Source: Montifringilla adamsi
Taxonomy: Eukaryota > Chordata > Aves > Passeriformes > Passeridae
Length of the DNA: 64,000 nt
Direction: 5' to 3'
Assembly: GCA_017590115.1 (NCBI GenBank)
Contig: JAGGNK010007448.1
Span: forward strand, 9,960,815 to 10,024,814
Shown here piece by piece: positions 1 through 12,500 of this stretch. Every line of letters begins with the position of its first letter. Position 1 is the stretch's first letter. The notes under the pieces were generated by a model. That model searched no databases. It worked only from the letters and a program-made list of their open reading frames with translations, and was not told the origin of the DNA. A program made the translations under genes and the position numbers.

Positions 1-120
1 GGGACAAAATTTGCTTAAAATTTGTTTTGAACATCTGGCATTTTTCGCTCAGTTTATTCAGCTTTGCTTTTTCTGCATCTTGTTTACTTTGGACTGTGAA
101 ACTACACTAGTTATTTTAAC

Positions 121-147
121 TTTTTTGTTTGTTTGTTTGTTTGTTTT
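121..147. repeat. (TTTG)n microsatellite
   Basis: About five to six tandem TTTG units follow a short T run. It is a plain tetranucleotide microsatellite with no gene around it. Confidence 0.9.
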
Positions 148-3100
148 GAATAAACTTTCTTTTACTATTCTGGAGAAGAATGGTACCACAAACTGTTTGC
201 CTTACTTCCAGGAGATATTATATTATTAATGCTTTCTAAAACTTTTGGGTTTTATTGGTTTTATTTCTACAAAAGCTTAGACTTGAAGCCTACAGTCACT
301 TTTCAGAAGAGGGGTATTAGCTGTGACCCACGTGTACTGTGTGGAATTTAAGGGTGGGATTAGACGGGGAGAGTTTTCAGTATACTCTGAGTGCACAAAT
401 CCTGCGCAGCTCTTATGGTGCTGATCTCTCCCTGGATGACTCCCTGGCAGAATTTCAGTCTGCCCCAAAGGCCCATTCCTGAGCTGGTCAGATCTGTGCC
501 CTGTGCTCAGGCTGCTGGGGGTGGCAGCGTCCCTTCCCCCTGAACTTGTCTCACAAAGCGGTTCTCAATTGAACAGCGTTAGCCCACGTGATGGGTGAAT
601 CCAGGTCAGAGAGCATGGTCCCTTCACATCTGCTCCGTGCTTGCTGCTGACATTTTCATTCAGCCTGCCTGTACTGGGCAGCAATGGAGGTCTGTGAAGG
701 GGGGACAGAAACATCTTTCTGCTGGGGGAGGACAATGGCAGGACCTCCCAGTAACTGCAGCTGTGTCGGGGCTCTGAATACAACGGGCCACTCTTGGCAG
801 TGCTACTGAGGTCTGGCTCTTGGAAAGCAGCACTGTGATTCAGCTGTCACTCACCTCCCAGCAAAGGGAGCTTTGAAAAGGCGCCTCTGCTGCTCTCCTG
901 GAGTAGCAAATATTTCCTAGGCCTGTGCTGCTGAATGGGAGAGATTGCCATTGTCCTCCTTCCCCTCTCAGGCTTGCTGGGCTTGCTCTAAATGGGCCTT
1001 TTGCAAGGGAACAATAAGCCCAGCGAAGGGTCCAGGTTGCACATGTCTGAGCAGTGAGAACACTCCAGCACTTGTTCATTGGCTCCTGTGATGTGAAAAG
1101 CTGTGCTGCCGACAGGGCAGGGGGTTTTCCAGCCGCAGCTGTGGTTTGTTTTCTCTCTCAGGTTGTGCTGCTCTGGGTGTACATCTGCATGTTTCAACTA
1201 ATTTCCTAGAAAATATTTTCACCCCAAGATTTACACTGGCCCCAGAAATCTGTTTCCTTTTGCAGCTGGAGCTCTGTGATGAGTTTGCAGTGAAACCAAC
1301 CAGGCAGGTGGGAGCTGAGTTCACGTGGCTCAGCTCTGATAAACTTTAGCTTAGGTTTGGTAGAATGTCCCCAAACTTGTATTGCCTCATGGTTTTGTGG
1401 CAAAACCACATGCACCTCTCTGTTTCAAAACTGGCTGAAAGGCCGTGGCTAGGGCTGACGTTCACAATGAGCTTCAGGGCTAGAAGATGTTGCTTCTCAG
1501 GAATCTGTATGGAGACAAAGGTACAGTTTTCTGCCTGGACCATGGAACATTTTCTAGTTTTCCTCTGACCTTCTCATGAAACTTTCAGTGTCACAGAGTT
1601 ACACGCTGCTTTTCTACACAACTGATGTTACTCCTGCCCTCTTTCCCCCTGCTGCAGCTGAAATAATGATTTTTGTGTATGCAGCATTGATTTGCAAGAA
1701 TGTTTTACTATTCTGAAGCTTTTATTTATTGGGAAGGAGGACTAGGTGCTACCCAAGGAAGAAATTGGTTTGGCCTCCCATTGGAGGAGTTAAGCTGTAC
1801 AATAGAATACAATAAAAATTTGTCACAGGGAGACAAAGATAAACATACCATGTTACAATCCAGATTTCTCATCTGAAAATCAGAAATATAGTCATAATCA
1901 TCTTTGGGTCATTAAAAAAAAAGTCTTTTAGTTTTTAAACCCCACCAAGATCCCAAATACAGTAGAATATATTCAGTTGCTCTACCTTCATTATTTCTTT
2001 TTAGGGGTCATATACTAATGGCCTGTCTAAGAATGTCTTAAAACTAGGAACAGCATTTGGTGACTCAGTGTCCTTACTCCTCCGAAGTGCGGCTGACACG
2101 ATGGGCTTTGTTTCCCAACATTGCCTGTGTAGATGCCTGAGGGATTGGAGAATTTTTCAGTATATATAATCTCTGCTTACATACTCCTACAAATCAATGT
2201 CACCTTTTAATTAAAAACACTATCAGAAAAATTAGTTCTTTCTTCTTCTCAGACACTCAATGATCTGATTTTTCTCCTGTGCTAGTCTTGCTCTAGTGCA
2301 ATTTGCGCTGGTGCTTTTCCTGATTTAGGCCTGTCTGAGTGAAAGGAGAATCAATGCTTCCTTTGCAAAGTGACTCAGACTGCAGCCTGGCCACACCACC
2401 CCGTCATCAGGAAGTTTGCAAAATTGAGGTGACCGCACCCTGGCTGCGAGTCCGGGGGTTCTGCGCTGTGGCGTGTCCTCCAAATGCCAGTGAGGAAAAT
2501 CTCTTTGGAAGTTTCTGCCTTGCTCATCCCATTTACTGAAACTAAATTTCAAGAAGCTAATCGGGCAGAGAGTGCAAAGGATGAAATGTTAGAAATCAAA
2601 TTAATGAAGCTGAATCACCAATTTGTGACCTAGAAGACTATTAGGAGTGATCAGAATTAATTAACTCTCCTTTGTGATGCTTCAGAGGAAGCCAGCGAGC
2701 ATGGAGACAAAGGACATGGATGGGAAGTGACTACCTGGGCCGGGCTGGCCCCAGCCGGGCTCCAGCGGCCACTCGGGAGCACAGTTAGCAGAAGCGGGCA
2801 GGAGAATTGCCATGGTCCCTTCCTGTGTCCCGCTCTTCTGTGCTTGCTCAGGGGCATGTGGATAAAGCTGAGAAGAAGCAGCCACCCTGTTATTTGTGAT
2901 GGAAGTGCAGGGGAGTCCAAGGGACTGGGGGGGATTTTGAATTTTCTAGTAGAATAATACTGACAATTCCTAGAAAAGGTCTCACCACTGCTCCCATTCT
3001 ATGAATTTGTTTCTTTGGCTCAAGCTCTGCTTGTGGGTTGAGGTTGGAGGTATCTGATGGCAAGTGGCCACTTCACACTCCATCTTGGAAGCCTGGCAGC

Positions 3101-3230
3101 AGCCACCAGAGGCAGAGAAAACATGACACAAAATCTTACTGGTATTTTCCTGGTTTAATCAAAACCAGAATTAAATGCTAAACACTTAAAGGGAAAGATG
3201 ATATGTGTATTAAGTTGTAGCTTCTTTTCT
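148..3230. other. Gene-free stretch, intergenic or intronic
   Basis: Mixed-composition DNA with no recognisable exon, RNA gene or repeat family. Open frames on both strands are short, overlap each other and lack motifs. AT-rich parts near 1680-1990, 2160-2260 and 2560-2680 contain poly-A/T runs but nothing assignable. Confidence 0.6.
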
Positions 3231-3240
3231 TTCAAAGGTC

Positions 3241-3960
3241 AGAGTTTCAGACAGCTCTGGTTGATAGTTGCCAAAATTAATTGGTCGTTTGAGATACTCA
3301 CTGATACGAAGTCAACTTCTTGCTGAAGTGAATGTGAAAGGTAATATCTACTCTAGTAATATTTGGGAATTTTAAAGAAAGTGAATACTTTCCTCACCAT
3401 TTTTTTGGGACAAATATGGAGAAAGAAGATACGTAATCATAATTATTTTCACTAACCAGAACTACGGTGTTTCTTCGTGCATCAATAAATTCTTTTCATA
3501 TTCTAAACTGCCCATGGGAGGAAGAATTGGTGAAGAGATGGCTCCAGTTTCTTGAATAATGCATTGTTTAGTAAATGGACTGTCCGATCAGGAAATAGTC
3601 CTCTGAATATGATCAACATCGACATTGCTGGCTGGACAACTTACAAAGGAGCATTTTGAAATTAATTTGATGATTATGAAAATGTCTTGGATCCTTTGCT
3701 GAAGGCTAAATAAACACAATTAAAATATTCTTAGTTTTCAATGTGCTTTGTTCAGTTCATTAAGTGTAACTAGAGCTTCCAGTTATCTGCATTTAGTTTT
3801 TCAAAAAATTGGAGGGTATTTTTAGAGCAATGTAAAGCTTATTGCTAATTACACCTGGGGGGAAATCTCATTAGATATTCATTTGCTCTCAGAGCTTAAA
3901 ACAATTCTAATGAGCTGCATTAGTTGTGATAACACTAACTGACTCTCTCTTGTCTGCTCC
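3241..3960. promoter_or_regulatory. AT-rich block, candidate conserved non-coding element
   Basis: An AT-rich block without a usable reading frame. Its right end (about 3845-3940) packs several homeodomain-type TAAT/ATTA cores into roughly 75 bp, including ctaattac, cattagat, ctaatgag and cattagtt. Such clusters are common in developmental enhancers. Conservation and function are inferred from composition only. Confidence 0.3.
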
Positions 3961-5860
3961 CCCTGGCTTGTCTGAAACAAACAAAGATTTCTGTGGAGCC
4001 TGGAGCTCAGCAGATGTGACCTTGGCTATCTTTCGGGCCAAGGGGAAAGAGGCGCAGTCCAGAGGACACGGAGAGTCTGCTGCAGTCACGGCTTGGAGCT
4101 GAAGTGGCAGATGAGCTCACAGCCAGGACAGCAGAGCAGGGGAGATGCCTTGTCTGGTCCCTGCTGCAGCCCTGGCTGTGCTGGGGAGGGCCAGTCCACC
4201 TTCCCAGCCTTTCTTGCCACCTCTGCTGAGCTGATGGTTTAAGATCTCATCGAGGCCCTAAGGGGTGGCCTGGAAGCCACCTGTGAGAGGCCTGTTTTAC
4301 CTTCTTCCCTACAGAATGAACCATCCCTAGGCCATGTCTGGCCAGGTGGGTGCAGCTGGGGCTGGGGAGCCCTTGGACTCAGAAGAATTTGGGAAAACCC
4401 AGAGGAGCAGCTGTTTTTCCTCTTCACAAGGCTGCTGCTCAGAGTAGCCCACAGTGTAAAGCTTTGTCAGCCAGGTTGTCTGCCTGGAACAATGCCATGA
4501 AGAGCGACAAGCTTGGTTCTCAGTCCTCTGCTCCACCAGCTGCCAGAAGAATTGCTGCTTTGTTTCACCTGGAGATTGGAAGGGTTTCTGTTGAGGAATC
4601 ATCTCTGCCTTGGATAACCTACATGCAGGACAGTGAAAGAGAAGCTGAAGGGAAGAGTTGCCTTGCCTTGCCTTGCAGGGAAGAACATGAAGTCAGGCAG
4701 ATAGAGCAGAACCATTCCTACTTCTCCCTACACCAGTACATTGTGGATGAACTGGTAAGAGTTCAGTCCTTGCTGGACTTAGAAATTATTTACAGCTGGG
4801 CCTTCTTTTGCTTCACACTAAGCACCAACAATGACTCAAACTCAAAAACAACTGCCCAAATTAAGTGTTGATGTTGCTCCTTTCTGTTTTATAAATGTAG
4901 CATCTTTGTCCAGGGCAATGGGAACACCCAGGGAAAACAAACTGCAGCCACTCCCCATGATGGACTGTAACAATCCCATGAAACTGTGGGAATGTGTTTA
5001 AATCAGCTCTTTGTAATCATGCAGAACAACCTATTGGCCTGGGGAAAAGCCTGTTTATGTAGCTCTGTAAGCAACAGAGGATCTTCATCTCCGTGGCATG
5101 TGAGGAAGCTGCTTGTGCACACAGGTATCTCAATAAGTGGCATGGCAGACAAGTGGCTGTGAGTTGAGACACTCCTTGGAGGCCAGGGAGACTCAGTGTG
5201 GGTGGCACACTGAGACCGGTTTACTGCTGCTTCTGGGAGAGGCAGGTAATGGTGTAGGAATGATCACACACAGAGCAGGATATATGGGATTCTTTGGTAA
5301 TTGTGGACATTTTGGCATTGGAGCTGAGCAGGTGAGAACAAGCTCCAGAGTCTGCTCGTCAGCAGGTAGAAAAGGGTGGCTGCAAAGACAGAAACTAATT
5401 TTGTTCTAATCTATTGGTTGTGGAGTAGCGAAAAGGCAAGTAGAAATATCAGGCTTGGCTACTGGCAGAGAGAATACACCTGAGTCAGAGAGAAGCTGCC
5501 TGGACCAAAGTTGTAAGTAGAAAGGTGGAAACCAGACTTTATTCCTCAAAGGCTAAGAGAGCACAGAAAATGAAGCTTTCAGGGAGCTGAAGGGTGTGAA
5601 GTGGATGGTTGGTACCAAACCCCCTACTCCATGGCTCTCTTATTAAAGAGGTTAAAGGAACTGTGGGTCTAAATTGGAAAGGTTTTCACAGGCACTTCAC
5701 AGAGCTGAAGTGTTTTGCAGGAGATTCCTCAAAGGTGGAAGGCGGACAGCCTCCCACCATTATTTAAGGAACGACCCAGATGTGCACCAGGGTCTTGCAG
5801 GGAAGTTCGTTTCCCTTCAGGTGAAGACAAGTCTTAGAAAATGTTTTAATAGATGAAAGG
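3961..5860. other. Gene-free stretch
   Basis: GC-moderate DNA. A 174-codon plus-strand frame (4350-4871) has no family motif and no upstream promoter, and is best read as chance. A short (TTGCC)n tract lies inside it at 4658-4676. The part from about 5500 may be the eroded 5' side of the LINE that follows. Confidence 0.5.
4658..4676. repeat. (TTGCC)n short pentanucleotide repeat
   Basis: Nearly four copies of TTGCC in tandem. It is minor and close to the limit of significance. Confidence 0.7.
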
Positions 5861-5869
5861 TGGCCTGTT

Positions 5870-6400
5870 GAGAAACGCACAGCTTGACCAAAGATAGCCA
5901 GTATGGTTTCCGGAAAGGACCTTTTCTGCCTCGCTAACTTTTGGAAATTTCTTTTTTTAGAACATACACTCCTGTCGGCATAGACAAGAGGCTAAGCAGG
6001 AGTCAGGAGAGGCTTGGATCTTCAGACGGTGTTTGACAGGGTCCCGCGTCGGAGGTTAATGTCTAAAGGTGGGGAGTTGGAAAGGGGAAGAATTGGCTCA
6101 CTGATTGAAAATTGGCCAGAGGACAGGAGCAGAGTGGGGAAAGGAGGCATAAATAGAAGCCTTTCAAGATGAAAGACAAGTTAATAAAGGAGCGTGTACT
6201 GTAGGAGACTGCACTGGCAGATCCTGGTCTTTCTGATAGTTACAGTGTATGAAAGACTTGGCTGAGGACATAGAAAGAAAGATTTCCTAGTTTGCAGATC
6301 ACATCAGATTTGGGAGGAGTGGTGAATAATGAAGAATTCCAATACAGGCAAAGTGGAGACCACTTCTAGTCTTTGATATGATGACAAACACAGACCTAGA
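5870..6400 (+). mobile_element. CR1-like LINE fragment, reverse transcriptase region, decayed
   Basis: Three blocks of a CR1-type reverse transcriptase can be read in order on the plus strand. QYGFRKG is encoded at 5899-5919, a VFDRVP-type block (the usual 'AFDTVPH' position) at 6029-6049, and a degraded catalytic block at 6291-6302 that reads FADH where active copies have FADD. The nucleotide text after it (tttgcagatcacatcag, then tgggaggagtggtgaata) also follows the CR1 pattern of 'ttgcagatgacaccaa ... ctgggaggggt'. The three blocks lie in three different reading frames and the spacing between them is shorter than in intact copies. The copy therefore carries frameshifts and deletions and cannot make an enzyme. 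The 3' tail with its short terminal repeats is not visible. CR1 elements dominate the LINE content of birds, crocodilians and turtles, so this is the main taxonomic clue in the window. End coordinates are approximate. Confidence 0.82.
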
Positions 6401-9000
6401 CAGAGCAAGACATTTTACAGCCACATATTAGGTTACTGGTATCTAACTTCTTTTTAAAGAGTCTGGGATGGTCATTGATTTTAATACTTCCCAGTAGGCT
6501 TTATTTCTTGCCAAGCTGCTGGAAGAGTCTCACTGAGAGTCTGCTTGTGTACATCATAAATTTTATTTTCTGTTTTGGCTGGTAGAACTCATGATAGAAC
6601 AAATGCACATGTTTGAAAGGGCAAAAGCATCTTGAATTGAGAAGGGCAGAAAGTAGGACTGAATGAACTAGTTTAGAAGGAATATACAGACGGTCCTTTC
6701 AGGTTCAGCCCAAAGGCCAGAATAGCTCAATGACCTTGTTGAACAAACCAAATCCACCAAACCAACACATATAGTAAAACCCATCTGCCTCAAAATTGAA
6801 GTGGCATCTTTCCAGTATGTCTCGTTCCTGCAGTGGTGAACAACACTAGCCAAGATGAAGCCTTTTAGGAGTAAGAGGATTATTCTTCAGTCACACTGCA
6901 CAGCTGGGGAGGTAATTCACATGTCTATGCGTAACCTAAAGGAGCCTGATTGACGATGGGGGAGCAGATGTGTGAACTAGTCTATCTTTGCTCTCTTGAA
7001 TTCAAAGGATCAATGAAATTTTCCACTGTCTCAGGGTAAATACTGTGGTGGTGGAAGGAAGAGGTGTCTGTGCTAATGCTTAAGTCAAGTTGGTGAAAGA
7101 ACGTTTTCTTGGAGGCCAAGTGCAGCGATGAGAGTCAGCTGCCTGCAGCCAGGCTGAATGTCACCTCGGTGCCTCTGCCAAGGCAATGGACACCAGGGCC
7201 CCCAGTCTGGGCTGGGGCCTGTTTGGAGATTACTGACATCAGCCCCATAAAAGCACAGAGCTTGTGGAGTGAAATGGAGTTCAACTGTCTGATTATGGCA
7301 CAGAGGCTGTCCTCGAGATGCTTCAGAGCTTCTCCCAAAATGTCTGTTTTGAAAGTTAAACCTCTGAGTGTTTTACATCAATAGTGAAAGTGTCCTCGCT
7401 GGGGACTTTCCCCAGACCTAGTCCTCAGTGATTTATTTCTTGTCCTCCAACTAGGCTTGTGTAAATTCCTTAGGTTATTTTTTTGGGTACTAATTAACTG
7501 TGCAGTAGAAATCATATTATACAACTGGTAATGAGCAAAATCTCAGACACACTCATACACCAACTGAACCTTGGCAAATAGTAATTAGCTCAGGACTTGA
7601 TACTCCCTTATTCTGCATTTCATTTTTTTTTCCTGAGGAGAAAAAAGCCCTACATAATGAGCTCTTTGAACCTAAATCAAACAACATTTTCAGTGGGGAC
7701 AGGTAATGAAATGTTAGTCAAGCCCATTGCAATGGGCAGATCAATCACTGCCTTGTAAGATCTGAAGAGGAACTCTGAGATAATGGTGGCAAAATGGCTC
7801 CTGTTGCAAATCTTCCAGGCCCAGCCTCTGTGGGTCACGCAGGTGTGGAGCAGGGAGCTCTTTCTTTCAATCCCAGTGCGCTCGGAAAAGCAAGTTGCCA
7901 CTTTGCTGAAAGCAATGGGATTGAGACAAGAAAAGAGGCTTTCACTTTTGGATCAAGCCAGCAAATTCTCTGTGCCAAGAGGGAACCTGGAATGGGTATT
8001 AAGTCTTGCAGGAATGTTGAGGGAACTGAATATGTGTTCTTGGCCTCATGGCAACAACAAGGGAGCGTATAAAGCAAACAGTTGTGAGCTACTGAGCTCA
8101 GCTGTTCACCAGGGAGATGAATGGTTTGCTGGAGCTCCAGTTTCCACATTAGCATCACACAACAGCCTCATCTATTAGTATAGTGTGCTCTCATGTCAGA
8201 GATGCTGTTGCAGCACTGAGCACTTCCCAAGACACTAACTTTTTAGTTTCTCCTCAGCAATAAGGCTTTTTGGAAAACAAAATATTGGTCCCTCAAGAAA
8301 TTCTAGTATTTCAGATTTTATTTTTTTTTGGTCCTAAATTGTGATTAAAATCAAAATGTTGAAATGTTATATTAGTCACAATAGCTGAAATATTTCATTT
8401 GGGAAAAAACCTGCAAAGTAACATTATCAAACCATTAAAAATCTCTTATACTGAAGCATTTCTTTGCAATAATTTCTAAGTGTCAGAGATGATATATAAC
8501 AATAAAGTATATAGGGATATAGAGTTCAGAATGTAGGAACAAATTGTTCAGAAGTATTCCTATTTCAGGCTTTGTTGAGCTGCCCATGTTCCCAGGGAGC
8601 ACTTCTGTTCTTGATGAAATAGCATTTCCTGATTTTTGACATTTGGTCAAAAGCATTCGGAGCATCTCTGCTCAGCCAAAGTGGCTGTGGCAAGGGCAGG
8701 CACAGCTCTTGTCACCCAATTTGTTTAATGTTTGTTTTTGCTTCAGCTGTAACCCTGAAAGTCTCTTACTCTTGTTCTACCTTTAGCATTATCTCTCTCT
8801 GCATTATTACGACATGATTTGGAAATTAGATCCAGGCTGTGGTGGTTTGTCATGCATGTTGGAGGATTTGCTTCTGGAGTAGACAGTGGCGCTGATGGGA
8901 TCGATGGCAGTTTCAGTGAGTGTACTGGTCCTCTTTCCCAACAGGCACTCTCACCTGTCAGTGTGCTACTTACTCTCCTCCAAGTCCATGGGACACTTTA
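6401..9000. other. Gene-free stretch
   Basis: No exon, RNA gene or repeat family recognised. AT-rich parts at about 7440-7660 and 8220-8560 have long A/T runs and a few TAAT cores. The rest is GC-moderate with only short overlapping frames. Confidence 0.55.
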
Positions 9001-9039
9001 TCTGTCTGTCTGTCTATCTATCTGTCTATCTATCTGTCC
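9001..9039. repeat. (TCTG)n/(TCTA)n compound microsatellite
   Basis: TCTG and TCTA units alternate over 39 bp. It is a typical interrupted tetranucleotide microsatellite, probably length-polymorphic. Confidence 0.92.
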
Positions 9040-9099
9040 ATGGTCCTCTAACAGGGCTGCTGAGCATTGGTGCCTGCTGAGCACACACCTTAGGTGACA

Positions 9100-9560
9100 C
9101 CATTAATCACCTGCCTGATGAGCTGTGCTATGAATTGAAATACATAAAAGTGCTGCTGGTAATTTGCTTTTTCAGAGTGTTTCCCCGGGGATTCAGATCA
9201 TTGTGGCTGAAGGTGCCTGTTCCCTGGAGATGGAAGGAGGAGCACCACCCCAAAGGAACCTCTGAGGAGGGGTTGTATTTCTGTTTTCCTCCTTTCTTGG
9301 GCAGAGATGCTGGTGCAGATTAATCCTCGAGCTGGGCACCTCCACCCTTTGTATTTTATTGTCTGTCATGCATTTTGCAAGCCAAATTGATTAGTGTTCA
9401 CCAAGGCAAGAGCCCAAGTCGCTTGGCCTCTGCAACAGGCCTTCCCTGACATTCAGACAGCCTCGGGGCCTTTACTATCTTTCTAAACACTTTCCTTCTC
9501 TCCTGTAGAGCTGCCTTATTACAGCAATAAAAATAACAAGGTCCCTGCAGACCTCTTTAT
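9100..9560. promoter_or_regulatory. Candidate conserved non-coding element
   Basis: Non-coding DNA with homeodomain-like sites (cattaatcacc, gcagattaatcc) and AT-rich motifs including aagccaaattgattag and gcaataaaaataacaa. There is no reading frame of note. Assignment rests on motif density only. Confidence 0.25.
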
Positions 9561-12500
9561 AAAGAACAATTTAGAGCCAGGAGTAAGTGTGAGGATTGGG
9601 ATGAAAATAGGCTATCACAGTGCTAATGTGATATACAGGTACGATCTGTGTATTATATTGGCACAGGGAAGTTGTGTGTCTTGGGAAGCAGGGACTCAAT
9701 GTGCGACTGGTTTAGGTGGCTGCAGACAGACAGAAACAGTGCGTTTGACACCCACCTTATGGGAAGGGCCTGGGACAGCCTGCAGTGACTGTGACAGGTT
9801 TGAAATGGTTCCGTCAAATGTAGGAAAAGCAAACACCAAAAATCATGTAAATCTATCCAAGGACAATATTAATGTTTAGATATGTTAGACTGGAACAACA
9901 AATACAATATGAAATCCTGGATCCCATGTTATTCCCTCATTTTTGTGGGCATTTTCAAGTCCCTTTCACGGCCTCATCAGAAGCAGCTGGGTTGAAGAGA
10001 GGCGCACGAAACAAAGGCAAAAAGGTGAAACCACTCCAGATCCCACCTCCTACCTCGAGTTTTGCTGTGTGTCTGCCCCTCTGATCTGTGCTGCTTCGGA
10101 TAGCTGAGGAGACACAGGTACAAAGCAATGGCAGATCAGTTACTGAGCTTGCCCAGGGCAAAGCAGAGGGTTAAATGGCTTGCAGAGGTGGCAAGAAAAG
10201 GTAATTGAAGCTTTTGCTGGTGGTCTGGTGGAAGAGGAAAGGAGAATGGAGTGGTGTCCCTTATGGAAGAAGGATTTCTGAACTGAGAACCTGCTGGTGG
10301 TGGAACTGCTATTTTCTTCCAAAGGTCAAAAATCCCAACTGGTACACGGAGCAAAAGAATGGACTCAGCTACAGCAGGGGCAAGGGCAGCGACACCATGG
10401 AGACAAAAGGCAAGAACTGCAGAAAATGAAAGGATTTTATTCCCCTCTCCTGCTTCATTTCAAATGGAGGGTAAAGACGAGACAGGCTAGGATTCCTAAG
10501 GAGGATTTCAGGCACGTACATTGCATGCACTTCTGTCGGGAGGGGAGCAGTTTGAAGGATGACTTGTGTTACTGGCACTAGCACAATATTACTGTATTAT
10601 CTTTATTTTTTTTTAAGACCCTTTATGCATTGCAAGACATGAAAAAACAGCAGCTGCACACATCAGTGAGGTGGAGCAGATAGAAATATAAAGGCTTATT
10701 AACAAAAGGTTGATGTATGAATCACAGCCACATGTTTTTCTCCTCCTGTTCTACACACTTTTTTTTTTTATATTATGTTGTTTTTCAGAGGAAGTGAGAT
10801 GTTCCTCTGCTTACATAGAAATTTTGAGTACCTGCTGCAGGGCTGTTTTATTCTGTGATCCTTTCTTCCAGAGTGGTTGCCCTCCAATACCTCTCAGTCT
10901 GAAAGGCTCCTGCTCTGCCTGGCAGTTGGAGGAGAAAGTGCTCCAAGCACAGGAGCCCCGACAAGGGGGCTCTTCTACTGACTTCCACTGAGGTGTGCTA
11001 GATTCCAGTGTTTGCTCTGCAGCTCAGGAGAGCAGGCTCTGCTGGGCAGGAGGAGCTGCCCAGCGCTGGGATTTCCTGTGCGACATCTGCCCTGCTGGCA
11101 CTTTGAAACAGAGCAAGATGAAGGTCCCGGAAAACCCAGAATGGCTTTACCTGGAAACCTCATTAAAGGGAAATGAAATTGCTTTTGCTCTAACCACACT
11201 CAGTGATAGCTGTAGCAGCTTGGCCTGTCACTTCCTGTTGCTACCCTGCTCCTCGGGCTTGGCTTGGCTGAAGAGCTTGCAGTGCTGTGAGACTGCACCC
11301 AGAACCTTGGACATTTGCTTGTCCCACATCTTCTAGATCCAGGTGATTCAAAGACAATTCTAGTGTTGCAGCTGCATCGATATAGGAGAGGATTGGAGTC
11401 TGTTGCTTTCATTTTTAAAGTGTAATGAGAAATTACAATCCAAACTAAGGAATTCAAAGCTGAAACTGCACTTTTCAAGGGGTGCTGTAACTCCTGGTGA
11501 TCACAGTGGCAACTCTTGCCCCAGCACAACAGACGGAGTCTCAGACAGACCCTGGAGGCATTGCACAACTTTATAATAAAAAAGATTGATGTGAAAAAGT
11601 GTTTTTGTCACTCAGTATAGCTAAGGGAGAAAAATCAGATGACAAAGGAGGTGCAGTTTGCCATTGTCTGGTGCAATTCACAGAGCCACATGCTTGGTGA
11701 ACATCTGGTCTCAAGGCTGTCTTGGGGATGGATGAGGGAGCAGAAGAGGAGTGAAATGAGGCAGCAGGATAAGGCTTTGTCTGAAGACTTTGAAATACAG
11801 GTGTACATAATGCTGAAAAATCAGAATGAATGGTAAGCTATTTTGTGGCTTTTTGGTGTCCAACTTAGCTGCCAGTTGTGGTAACAGCTTTGTCGATAGC
11901 TGTCTTACAACAGAAGGTGTGTTGTTCTTGCTGTCCTGCTCATGCTCTTGTTGGGAAGAGGGTTTGCTCTGACCGTTCTGGCTGAAAAGCAGAGGCCCCT
12001 CTCTCACCCAGTGACCCCCAGCACCAGCCTCAGAAGCCAGGGCTGAGTTAGAGCCTTTCTTTCAGCAGCAGACTTCATGTCTCACAGACCTGCTTAGAAG
12101 TGCCCCAAAGGGCTGAATGTTAGCTGGATGGCTAGAGGGACGTTTTAGCTGTGGGCTTGCCAGTATTCGCCAGGGGACCAGCTCTGCTGGCGCTGAGCTC
12201 CGCTGTGGCAACAGGCTCTGCCCTGCTGACCTGGCAAGTGGGATGGGCACAGCTTTCACACGCCCTGTTCTCCTGGTCCCATCATTGGCCACGTACCTGG
12301 GCAGCTGAGGCCAGGGGCAACAGAGTCCTGATTTTGTTTGGCTCAGTACTACTCCCTTCCATCCTCTTGTTTTTGTCCTGGCTCATTCCTTGGTTCCTCT
12401 AAGATGTAACTTGGCAGGAACACAATGCCCAGTGCACACACTTGGCAGCCCAGCTCTTGCTCCGTGGCTTGAGTGTTGCTAAATGAATGATGCAACTGAC

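Noticed and set aside
4350..4871. Plus-strand frame of 173 residues
   Set aside because: No recognised motif, no promoter or splice support, and a length within chance for 64 kb of six-frame sequence.
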